Source: Avispirillum sp959601495 (GTDB lineage Bacteria > Bacillota > Clostridia > Oscillospirales > CAG-272). From it: 24,042 nucleotides of DNA. The notes below the pieces were generated by a model. It saw only the letters and a program-made list of their open reading frames with translations, was not told the DNA's origin and made no database searches. A program made the translations under genes and the position numbers. Positions within the stretch are counted from its first letter, which is position 1. Every line of letters starts with the position of its first letter. Positions 1 to 7,246 of this stretch are shown here, in pieces. The stretch covers positions 1-24,042 of the forward strand of contig CAUGPT010000029.1 of assembly GCA_959601495.1 (NCBI GenBank), in the 5' to 3' direction.

Positions 1-22
1 AGCCGTTTATCTTTAATCCCCC

Positions 23-241
23 TTATTTTTTGTTCAGTTTATTGACAAAGTCCCCCACTCTGCCCTGCAGTTTGGAAAGGGTGTTCCACTCTGTCGCGCC
101 GTGCCGCACGAAAAGCATGAGCTGTCTTGTGCGTCCGAGAAGGCAGGCAGCCTGGACAGGCGCGCAGAAAACGATCGGGCGGCTGCAAAATGTCATGCCG
201 CCTTTACAACGGTATGCACTGCGTTTTTCAGTCATATACAT
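23..241 (-). pseudogene. Small ORF with truncated histidine-phosphatase (RHG) motif
   Basis: A 72-residue frame starts at an ATG (239-241) preceded by a GGAAAGGA ribosome-binding sequence. Its C-terminal third reads LFVRHGATEWN followed by LQGR, which closely matches the N-terminal catalytic RHG box of the histidine phosphatase / phosphoglycerate mutase family. In that family the box sits within the first dozen residues and about 180 more residues follow. Here about 48 unrelated residues precede the box and the frame stops 18 residues after RHG, in a lysine/asparagine-rich tail. The second catalytic histidine, the acid and most of the fold are absent, so no phosphatase activity is expected. 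The simplest reading is a gene remnant. However, a strong promoter and a usable ribosome-binding site precede it, so it may be transcribed and translated as a short protein. The N-terminal part is not recognised. Confidence 0.4.
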
Positions 242-291
242 ACCGTCCTTTCCGCTTGAGCTTAGATAATACAAATAATATCTGTATTTAT

Positions 292-320
292 ATCATACAC
301 TAATGGTAATAATTTGTCAA
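292..320 (-). promoter_or_regulatory. Sigma-A promoter for the small RHG ORF
   Basis: On the minus strand TTGACA (315-320) is followed by exactly 17 bases and TATGAT (292-297). A second TTGACA lies 9 bases further upstream (324-329). This is nearly perfect sigma-A spacing and sequence. The start would fall near 285, giving a leader of about 44 bases before the ATG at 241. It diverges from the promoter of the sugar operon, with about 50 bases between the two. Confidence 0.7.
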
Positions 321-372
321 CATTGTCAAACGATGAGTCGGCAAAAATCTTTGCAAATGACGCCGCAGACTA

Positions 373-401
373 TTGAAAACGGGAAATAAATGTAATACAA
401 T
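373..401 (+). promoter_or_regulatory. Sigma-A promoter of the dockerin/ketose operon
   Basis: TTGAAA (373-378), a 17-base spacer and TACAAT (396-401) make a good sigma-A promoter about 70 bases ahead of the first gene of the operon. No clear operator palindrome was seen between it and the start codon. The interval 242-471 otherwise holds only this promoter, the divergent one, and a weak AATACA/TGTATT inverted repeat near 268-288. Confidence 0.65.
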
Positions 402-471
402 ATAGTATATATGTGAGATTTGTTTTCAGCACGACCTTATCTCACCTCTGCATACCGAAAGGATCATATCA

Positions 472-2532
472 ATGAAAAAATTCATTTCTTTCATACTTGC
501 GGTATCCCTTGCGGCGGCATGCCTTGCGTTCGCCGCCCCCGCGGGCGCCTCTTCGCTGTATATGACCGGAGACTTCAACGGAGACGGAAAGGTGGACGCA
601 CTTGACTGCCTGCTTCTGAGGCGTGCCTGCGTCGGAATGATATCGGAGAGCGAACTTTACGGTGCGGATATAAACCGCGACGGATCGGCAAACGCTTTGG
701 ATGTATATCTGCTCAGATACGGACTTGTAGGCATAATATCCCTCGAAAATGATTATCCCGAAAGCTTCGGCTGGAAAGGCTTTACCGTTGACGGCGAAAG
801 TATTGACGGCTATGAGATAGTCGTGAGCTCCCCCGATAATGACAATATGCGTTTTGCCGCGGAGGAGCTTGCGAAATACGCAAAAGAGGGTGACGGCAGC
901 ACCTTGTCCGTAGTCTCCGAGAGAAGCGCAGGCGCACACTGCTTTATCCTCTCCGAGGATGAAACGGGAGAGCTCGGCGACGACGGCTTTACGATCAACG
1001 TAAAGGACGGCAGCGTATACATTCGCGCGGGCGCAAAGCGCGGCTGTATGTATGCGGTCTATACCATACTTGAAGATCTTTGGGGCTACCGCTTCTATAC
1101 ATATGACGACTACGAGCTTTCATACGGCAAAACGACCGATATTAAGAGCGGCACCGAGCTGCGCGAGGTTCCGTCATTTGACTGCCGCAGCAACTGCATA
1201 AATTCCTATGCGGACAAATATCTGTACTCCACCGTTATTAAGCGCAAGCTGAACGGCTGTACCGACCAGCCGTCCATGCAGAATCCGAAATACGGCTGGG
1301 GGATATGCCGCACGTTTGCCAACGCGCATTCCTTTGACGTGTTTATTCCGAAAGACGAGATAGGCAACACCACAGCGCGCTGCCTGTCGAACTCCGACAC
1401 ATTCAACGTTTGTCTGAAAAACATGAAGAAGCTTATCTCCGACCGCCTTGCCTCGGGAGAGGAGATAGGCAAAAGCTTGACGCAGATCTCCTGCTCCTAT
1501 GCATCGGACGAAGTGTACTGTCAATGCCGTTTATGCGGAAAAGTTCTGCGGCAGGAGAAGAGCTACTCCGGCATACTTGCCCGCTTCGTTAATAAGATCG
1601 ATGACGCGCTGCATGAGGACTATCCCGAGATCACAGTCGTTACAAACGCATACGCCTCCGTCAGAAAGCCGCCCGAAAAAACGGCGCTCAACGACGATAT
1701 TGTGCTTCTGTACTGTTGGAACGGCTGCACCTCCCACGCCATAGGCTCGGGAGAATGCTCCGAAAAAGAAAAAATAAACTTCAACGGCTCTCTTATGGGC
1801 TCAAATAAGATAGACGAAGCATATTTCGACGGCTGGGCCGAGAAATGCAAGAACATCTACATTTGGTACTACCCTACGAACATATACTATCTGCTCTGCC
1901 CGCAGCCCAACTATTTCAAGCTGTATGACGATTTCAAGTGGTTCAGCGACAACGGAGCAAAGGGCTTCTATGTAGTGGGGACCGTCGGTTCTTCCTTTGA
2001 GGATCTTGACGCGTATCTCATAAGCGAGCTTATGTGGAACGCCGATATGAGCCGAGATGAATACGAACAGAAGGCAAAGGAATTTCTCAGATACTATTAC
2101 GGTTACGGCTGGATATACATATGGCAGTATATGGATATGCTGACCGAAGCCGGCGTTGACGGCTGCGTCCTCAACGACTACGACCAACCATTTGACACAT
2201 ACAAAAAAGAGTATTTCGCAGAGAACTTCGACGAAATGCAGGCTCTGTTTAAAAGCGCCGCTTCTCTTGCAAGGACCGATCGTGAGCGCGAAAACACAGA
2301 GCGGCTTTCCGCTCATATGCTTTTCCTCGGATACAGCGCGGCGTATGAACGCGACTATACAAACGGCAGCGAGGAGCAAAAAGCCGCGTTTGAAAAGGGC
2401 TGGCGGGAGGTCTACGATTATATCAACGAAAACAATATCCCCGTGAACTATTCCGAAAACGGCATATCAAAAGCGTTTGATATAAGTGTCTCCCCCATGG
2501 AGCTGGTTTACGGCATCAGCGGAAGCCGCTGA
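472..2532 (+). CDS. Secreted dockerin-containing DUF4838 protein
   Basis: A 686-residue protein starting at the ATG 8 bases after GAAAGGA (457-463). Residues 1-27 form a signal peptide: KK, a hydrophobic stretch, then an Ala-rich cleavage region. Residues 33-88 are a type I dockerin with two calcium-binding loops, D34-x-N-x-D-G..D45 and D66-x-N-x-D-G..D77. Dockerins bind cohesin modules of scaffoldins, so the protein is probably displayed on a cell-surface or extracellular complex. The rest matches the DUF4838 layout as I know it: a helper domain around 110-215 (AAEELAKY, RGCMYAVYTILEDLWGYRFY) like the N-terminal domains of GH20/GH67 enzymes, followed by a probable TIM-barrel. A cysteine cluster (C341, C350, C352, C355) lies in the barrel part. 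DUF4838 proteins are related to alpha-glucuronidase-like glycosidases, but the substrate is unknown. It leads an operon of three intracellular sugar enzymes. No cohesin or scaffoldin gene is in view. Confidence 0.85.
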   Translation: MKKFISFILAVSLAAACLAFAAPAGASSLYMTGDFNGDGKVDALDCLLLRRACVGMISESELYGADINRDGSANALDVYLLRYGLVGIISLENDYPESFGWKGFTVDGESIDGYEIVVSSPDNDNMRFAAEELAKYAKEGDGSTLSVVSERSAGAHCFILSEDETGELGDDGFTINVKDGSVYIRAGAKRGCMYAVYTILEDLWGYRFYTYDDYELSYGKTTDIKSGTELREVPSFDCRSNCINSYADKYLYSTVIKRKLNGCTDQPSMQNPKYGWGICRTFANAHSFDVFIPKDEIGNTTARCLSNSDTFNVCLKNMKKLISDRLASGEEIGKSLTQISCSYASDEVYCQCRLCGKVLRQEKSYSGILARFVNKIDDALHEDYPEITVVTNAYASVRKPPEKTALNDDIVLLYCWNGCTSHAIGSGECSEKEKINFNGSLMGSNKIDEAYFDGWAEKCKNIYIWYYPTNIYYLLCPQPNYFKLYDDFKWFSDNGAKGFYVVGTVGSSFEDLDAYLISELMWNADMSRDEYEQKAKEFLRYYYGYGWIYIWQYMDMLTEAGVDGCVLNDYDQPFDTYKKEYFAENFDEMQALFKSAASLARTDRERENTERLSAHMLFLGYSAAYERDYTNGSEEQKAAFEKGWREVYDYINENNIPVNYSENGISKAFDISVSPMELVYGISGSR

Positions 2533-2572
2533 ACATAAAAAAGAAAATCAAAACCGAAAGGATACAAAAAAT

Positions 2573-3445
2573 ATGAAATACGGCACACTTTATTCTTACT
2601 GGTCAAAGAACGGCGAATGGGGCGGCGACTACTGCGCCCTCTGTCACAAGGCAAAAAACGCGGGCATGGACGTGCTTGAGATCGGCGCCGGCGATCTTGT
2701 AGGCATGAGCGACACTGAGCTTTCAAAGCTTCGCGACACCGCAAAAGAGCTGGGACTTGAGATCTCCGCAAATCTGGGGCCTCCCCGTGACAAGGACGTT
2801 TCAAGCGCGGACCCCGAGATCCGCAAAGCAGGCATAAAGTTCCTCTGCGACATAATGCATCAGATGAAGAAGATCGACTGCAAGATCCTCATCGGCGCGC
2901 TTTACAACTGCTGGCCCTACGACTTTGTCGACCTTGACAAAGAGGCTCTGTGGGCGCGCGCCGTCGAGGGCATGAAGATCGTCGGTGACGAGGCTGACCG
3001 TCTCGGCATCACCATTGCCCTTGAGGTGCTCAACCGCTTTGAAACGATACTTATAACAGACTGCGAAGAGGGCGTTCGTTTCTGCCGCGATGTTGACAGA
3101 AAGTCCGTGCGCCTGCTGCTGGATACGTTCCATATGAACATCGAAGAGGACGATCTGCCCGCAGCCTTCCGCCGCGCCGGAGACCTGCTTGCCCACGTGC
3201 ACGTAGGCGAGGGCAACAGAAAGCTGCCCGGAATGGGTCATCTGCCCTGGGCTGAGATAGGCAAAGCGCTCCGCGACATAGGATATAACGGCATGGTCGT
3301 TACCGAGCCGTTTATGAAGGCGGGCGGTCAGATAGGACGCGATATCAAGGTATGGCGCGATCTTTCCGGCGGCGCCGATGAAGCGACCATGGATAAATAT
3401 ATCGCGGACGCCATGGTATTTCTGAGAAACAATTTCGAGGCATGA
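2573..3445 (+). CDS. D-allulose (psicose)/D-tagatose 3-epimerase family enzyme
   Basis: A 290-residue TIM-barrel protein. I place the start at the ATG 10 bases after GAAAGGA (2556-2562), because this gives the family's usual N-terminus (MKYG...); an upstream in-frame ATG would add 29 residues overlapping the previous gene. The family catalyses reversible C3 epimerisation of ketohexoses (fructose/allulose, tagatose/sorbose) with Mn2+ or Co2+. The metal ligands are all present: E151 (in LEVLNRFE), D184 (in LDTFHMNIEE), H210 (in HVHVGEGNR) and E245 (in TEPF). The second catalytic acid E157 and the substrate arginine R216 are also there. The length and these motifs agree well with my recollection of the characterised Clostridium cellulolyticum enzyme. 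It sits 40 bases after the dockerin gene and 18 before the kinase. The exact substrate cannot be read from sequence; an L-sugar or other ketose is possible. Confidence 0.85.
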   Translation: MKYGTLYSYWSKNGEWGGDYCALCHKAKNAGMDVLEIGAGDLVGMSDTELSKLRDTAKELGLEISANLGPPRDKDVSSADPEIRKAGIKFLCDIMHQMKKIDCKILIGALYNCWPYDFVDLDKEALWARAVEGMKIVGDEADRLGITIALEVLNRFETILITDCEEGVRFCRDVDRKSVRLLLDTFHMNIEEDDLPAAFRRAGDLLAHVHVGEGNRKLPGMGHLPWAEIGKALRDIGYNGMVVTEPFMKAGGQIGRDIKVWRDLSGGADEATMDKYIADAMVFLRNNFEA

Positions 3446-3463
3446 AAACCGGAGGATACCGCT

Positions 3464-4411
3464 ATGAATGAAATTATGACAATGGGCGAGATGATCGTTG
3501 AGATCATGCGCGACGGCGTTGACCAGCCCCTGGACCGCGCCGGCGTTTTCAAGGGTCCCTACCCATCCGGTGCGCCCGCGATTTTTATTGATACGGCAGC
3601 GCGTCTCGGTCACAAGGCCGCGATCGTCGGCGGCGTCGGCGATGACGATTTCGGAAAATGCCTTCTTAACCGTCTCGGCGGCGACGGAGTCGACTGCTCA
3701 AACGTTATCGTTAACGACCGCATTTCGACAGGCTGCGCTTTTGTTACATATTTTTCCGACGGAGAGCGCAAGTTTATATTCCACATAGGCAACACCCCCG
3801 CAGTGCTTGCCCCCGCACCGGGAAAGGACAAGCTGCGCGGGCTGAAATTCTTCCACATCATGGGTTGCTCCGTTATGGCTGACACCGCCTTCGGCAAAAG
3901 GATCATCGACACCGCCGAAGCCGCAAAGGAGTGCGGCGCCAAAGTATCCTTTGACCCCAACGTCCGCCCCGAGCTTATGAAGGATCCCGAAAGCGGGAAG
4001 CTTATCGACGAGATCATATCCATGACTTCTGTATTCATGCCCGGAAAAAGCGAGCTGCGCACGCTCTCCGGCAAGGAAGACATTGAAGAAGCGGTTCGGG
4101 ATATGTTTGCAAAGTATCCCGGCATGAGACTTATCGCTCTTAAGAACGGCAAGAAAGGCTGCATAATCTACACGCGCGAAGAAAGAGTCGCCTTCGGCGT
4201 ATATGCGGTGCCTCCCGTTGACGCAACCGGCGCGGGCGACAGCTTTGACGCGGCATTTCTGTGCGCTCTGCTCGAAGGGCGCAGCCTTACGGACTGCGCA
4301 AAGTTCGCAACGGCAGCCGCATCGCTGAACACAGGTGCTTTCGGTCCCATGGAGGGCAAGATAAGCCGCGAAAACGTTCAGAAGCTCATAGACGACAACA
4401 TTCTCGAATAA
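3464..4411 (+). CDS. PfkB/ribokinase-family sugar kinase
   Basis: A 315-residue cytoplasmic kinase with GGAGG (3451-3455) eight bases before the ATG. It has the PfkB fold from end to end: a sugar-binding N-terminus with GAPAIFIDTAARLG (36-49) and GGVGDDDFG (56-64), the FDPNVRPE segment (163-170), and the C-terminal signature DATGAGDSFD (253-262) with D259 as the expected catalytic base and the glycines as anion hole. Kinases with this N-terminus (GEMIVEIM) resemble 2-keto-3-deoxygluconate kinases and fructokinases. Its place between a ketose epimerase and a class II aldolase suggests it phosphorylates the epimerised ketohexose, at C1 or C6, with ATP. KDG, fructose and 5-dehydro-2-deoxygluconate are other possible substrates. 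Confidence 0.85.
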   Translation: MNEIMTMGEMIVEIMRDGVDQPLDRAGVFKGPYPSGAPAIFIDTAARLGHKAAIVGGVGDDDFGKCLLNRLGGDGVDCSNVIVNDRISTGCAFVTYFSDGERKFIFHIGNTPAVLAPAPGKDKLRGLKFFHIMGCSVMADTAFGKRIIDTAEAAKECGAKVSFDPNVRPELMKDPESGKLIDEIISMTSVFMPGKSELRTLSGKEDIEEAVRDMFAKYPGMRLIALKNGKKGCIIYTREERVAFGVYAVPPVDATGAGDSFDAAFLCALLEGRSLTDCAKFATAAASLNTGAFGPMEGKISRENVQKLIDDNILE

Positions 4412-4434
4412 GTCCCGAAAGGAAAAGCACATAT

Positions 4435-5274
4435 ATGTACACTACAAGCAAAGACATAATTATTAAAGCAAAAAAAGGCGGCTATGCCGTCCCCGCGTTC
4501 AACTGCGAAAATCTTGAAATGGTTCAGGCAATAATCGCCGCGGCAGAGGAGACGAAGAGCCCCGTTCTGCTGCAGACAACGCCCTCTACCGTAAAATATC
4601 TGACTCTGCGCCAGGCTTATGCCATGGTCAAAGCCGAGGCGGACGCGGCGAGCGTGCCCGTATCCCTGCACCTCGACCACTGCGAGAGCTATGAGGGCGT
4701 ATGCGACGCTCTCGACGCGGGCTATTCTTCCGTAATGATAGACGCGTCAAAGCTTCCCTTTGACGAAAACATCGCGCTCACCGCAAAGACCGTCGCAGAG
4801 GCTCACCGCCGCGGCATCCCCGTTGAAGCGGAGCTCGGCACCGTCGGCGGCAAGGAGGACTCCCGCAGCGCCTCCATTGCATATACCGACCCCGATCAGG
4901 CGCTGAAGTTCTACAGCAAAACAGGCATTGACATTTTTGCAGTCGCTATCGGAACAGCGCACGGCTTTTACAAAGGCGAGCCAAAGCTCGACTTTGCTCT
5001 GCTTGAAAAGATCGCCGGCATGATAGACGCTCCCCTGGTGCTCCACGGCGGCAGCGGCATCCCCGATGAGATGATACGCCACACTATAGAGCTCGGCATA
5101 AGCAAGGTAAACTTTGCAACCGAGCTGCGCGCAGCCATGACAGCGGCAGTTCGCAAGGCGCTTTGCGACGAGAGCATAATCGACCCAAAAAAGTTCCTCG
5201 GCCCGGGCAGAGAGGCTGTAAAGGCGCTCTGCATACACAAGATAAAGCTTTGCGGCTCCGACGGCAAGGCGTAA
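4435..5274 (+). CDS. Class II ketose-bisphosphate aldolase (GatY/KbaY/Fba type)
   Basis: A 279-residue zinc aldolase. The start is the ATG 11 bases after GAAAGGA (4417-4423); the open frame extends 58 codons further upstream, but that part lies over the kinase gene. Visible family features are LHLDHC (78-83) with the proton-transfer Asp81 and zinc His82, VEAELGTVGG (130-139), the second zinc histidine H176 in IGTAHGFYKG, the third zinc histidine H204 in LHGGSG, and the phosphate-binding stretch KVNFATE (224-230). Members cleave fructose- or tagatose-bisphosphate (or a ketose 1-phosphate) to dihydroxyacetone phosphate and an aldehyde. Coming directly after the epimerase and kinase, it would complete a short ketohexose route into glycolysis. 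Sequence alone does not separate tagatose- from fructose-bisphosphate specificity. No GatZ-like partner is present. Confidence 0.88.
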   Translation: MYTTSKDIIIKAKKGGYAVPAFNCENLEMVQAIIAAAEETKSPVLLQTTPSTVKYLTLRQAYAMVKAEADAASVPVSLHLDHCESYEGVCDALDAGYSSVMIDASKLPFDENIALTAKTVAEAHRRGIPVEAELGTVGGKEDSRSASIAYTDPDQALKFYSKTGIDIFAVAIGTAHGFYKGEPKLDFALLEKIAGMIDAPLVLHGGSGIPDEMIRHTIELGISKVNFATELRAAMTAAVRKALCDESIIDPKKFLGPGREAVKALCIHKIKLCGSDGKA

Positions 5275-5286
5275 GTAAAACAATAC

Positions 5287-5332
5287 AGAGAACCCTCCGT
5301 ATATGCCGCTCGGCATATACGGAGGGTTCTCT
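5287..5332. terminator. Perfect 22-bp hairpin, bidirectional terminator
   Basis: The left arm (5287-5308) and right arm (5311-5332) are exact reverse complements with only CT between them, so the real RNA loop must open a few pairs. The stem sits 12 bases after the aldolase stop and 39 bases beyond the stop of the convergent ABC gene. The flanking T runs are short on both sides (TCTCTTTG on plus, TCTCTGTATTGTTTT on minus). Its position between convergent genes supports termination in both directions. Confidence 0.75.
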
Positions 5333-5371
5333 TTGCCAACACCGTGAGGGTACGTCGCGGCACAGTCGGTT

Positions 5372-7246
5372 TTATTCGGTGTAATACTGCGCCTGCGCGT
5401 GCCACAGCTCGTAGTATTTGCCACAGGTATCGGCGACAAGCTCTGCATGGCTTCCCTGCTGGATGACCGAGCCCCCGTCAAACACGGCGATCTCGTCGCA
5501 GAACTTGCAGGAGGACAGCCTATGGGAAATATATATTGCAGTTTTGTCTCCCGCTATCTCATCGAATTTGCTGTATATTTCAGCCTCCGCAACTGGGTCG
5601 AGCGCCGCAGTCGGCTCGTCAAGAACTATAAACGGAGCGTCCTTGTAAAGCGAGCGGGCAATGGCGATTTTCTGCGCCTCGCCGCCCGAAACATCAATTC
5701 CGTTTTTGTTGTAATCCTTGTAGAGATATGTTTCCGTGCCGTCCTTCATGCCGGCAAGCCTGTCCCCGAAGCCTGCTTTTTCAAGGCAATCGACAACGCG
5801 CGCCCTGTCGTAATCCGTCCTGCCCGCAACATTTTCTCCCAGTTTTAAGCTGAGCAGCCCGAAATCCTGAAATACAACGGAAAATATATCCATATATTCC
5901 CGATAGTTATATTTACGGATGTCAATGCCGTTCAGAAGGATTTCGCCCTCGGTGGGATCGTACAGACGGCACAAAAGCTTAATAAAGGTGGTTTTGCCGC
6001 TTCCGTTCATACCGACGACTGCCAGGCGCCTGCCTATCTCAAATTTCATATTCACGTTGCGCAGCGCCCAGCTGTCGCACCCGGGATACCTGAAGGAAAC
6101 ATTGCGAAACTCCACATTATACTTTCTGTCGCGGCGCTTTTCAACGGTAAGGCTTCCCCTGTACATGTTGTCGGGGATATCAAGAAAATCAAAGACCAGC
6201 TCAAGAAACGGCGTGTTATTGCGCATGGAGCCGATATTGGATACAAGACCCGACATACCGCCGGAAACCTTGGCGGCAGATGCAACATACTGCGTTACCG
6301 AGCCGAGACCGAACGCCCCTGCCAGTGCCTTCATACACACAAAAGCGTAAACAACTCCTGTAAAAACTACGGACACTGCGGCGGAAGCTGCGCTCAAAAG
6401 CCCTATGGGACCGCGGGAGAGATGCGCAAACAGTCCGTCCGAGCCGAAGGTGCTCTTTTTGTTTCTGTTGTATTTTTCGCATATCTTATCCTGACGGTAC
6501 ATACGCACATCCGCTGCAATATCTCTGTTATATCCGAGAAATCCGAAGAAGCCGAAATAACGGTTTCCGAGATTGTGAGCATCGGCATACCTTGCAAAAT
6601 AGCCGCCCGCTTTATTGCCGAGCATGGGAGAAACAAATGTGACTGCAAGCATTACCGCAATAACACCGACGGCTGCCAAAGGATTATTGAGTACCGTCAG
6701 CGCACCGCCGTCGGCGGGGACCTTTACAACGAACAGAGACACCGTAAGCGCAATGCCGCCGAGCACTGTCAGTACAGAGGAGCAAAGACCCTCAAAGCAC
6801 ATCATCACCTTGCCCAGTCCCCATGCGCCGCCGTTGAAGTTCTGACGGATGGTGGAAAGCATTTCGGAGGTGTGCGTGTCGTCAAGATTTACATAATCGG
6901 TGTCCAGCATTTTCTCGGATGTGACCCTGTCGAGCCTTATCCATTCGCCTGCGCTTTGGGTGTTCTTCCAACGGTCGATAAGCGCCGTTCCCAAGGCAAT
7001 GACCGCCGCCGAGACAAGGGTGATGCAGACAAGCTGCCAAAGACGCCCCGCATCTCTGTTTCCCGAAAGCTCGTCTATAACAAGCGCGGAAAGATATATG
7101 CCTGCATACGGGGTGAGAGCGTTCCATACAACGCTTACCATGCGGGACACCACCATCTGCGGAAAATGACTGTACAGCAGCCCGAGCGCCCGCCTGTTTG
7201 CCGCAAACGCTCTTTTTGCCGAAACCTTATTCGCACTCTTCTTCAT
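5372..7246 (-). CDS. ABC exporter half-transporter (permease + ATPase), second of a pair
   Basis: A 624-residue fused membrane/ATPase protein. I choose the ATG at 7246 (MKKSANK), which lies 20 bases inside the upstream ABC gene after a GGGAGAGGG sequence; longer in-frame starts would run deep into that gene. Residues about 1-370 hold the membrane domain, with hydrophobic segments such as 73-91. The nucleotide-binding domain has Walker A GMNGSGKTT (412-420), signature VSGGEAQK (519-526), Walker B FIVLDEP with catalytic Glu544, and H-loop His575. All ATPase residues appear intact. The gene pair is translationally coupled and each encodes a half-transporter, so a heterodimeric exporter is likely. 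The substrate is unknown: a peptide, lipid or drug is possible. Its control probably comes from the two-component system upstream on the same strand. Confidence 0.85.
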   Translation of the reverse strand: MKKSANKVSAKRAFAANRRALGLLYSHFPQMVVSRMVSVVWNALTPYAGIYLSALVIDELSGNRDAGRLWQLVCITLVSAAVIALGTALIDRWKNTQSAGEWIRLDRVTSEKMLDTDYVNLDDTHTSEMLSTIRQNFNGGAWGLGKVMMCFEGLCSSVLTVLGGIALTVSLFVVKVPADGGALTVLNNPLAAVGVIAVMLAVTFVSPMLGNKAGGYFARYADAHNLGNRYFGFFGFLGYNRDIAADVRMYRQDKICEKYNRNKKSTFGSDGLFAHLSRGPIGLLSAASAAVSVVFTGVVYAFVCMKALAGAFGLGSVTQYVASAAKVSGGMSGLVSNIGSMRNNTPFLELVFDFLDIPDNMYRGSLTVEKRRDRKYNVEFRNVSFRYPGCDSWALRNVNMKFEIGRRLAVVGMNGSGKTTFIKLLCRLYDPTEGEILLNGIDIRKYNYREYMDIFSVVFQDFGLLSLKLGENVAGRTDYDRARVVDCLEKAGFGDRLAGMKDGTETYLYKDYNKNGIDVSGGEAQKIAIARSLYKDAPFIVLDEPTAALDPVAEAEIYSKFDEIAGDKTAIYISHRLSSCKFCDEIAVFDGGSVIQQGSHAELVADTCGKYYELWHAQAQYYTE

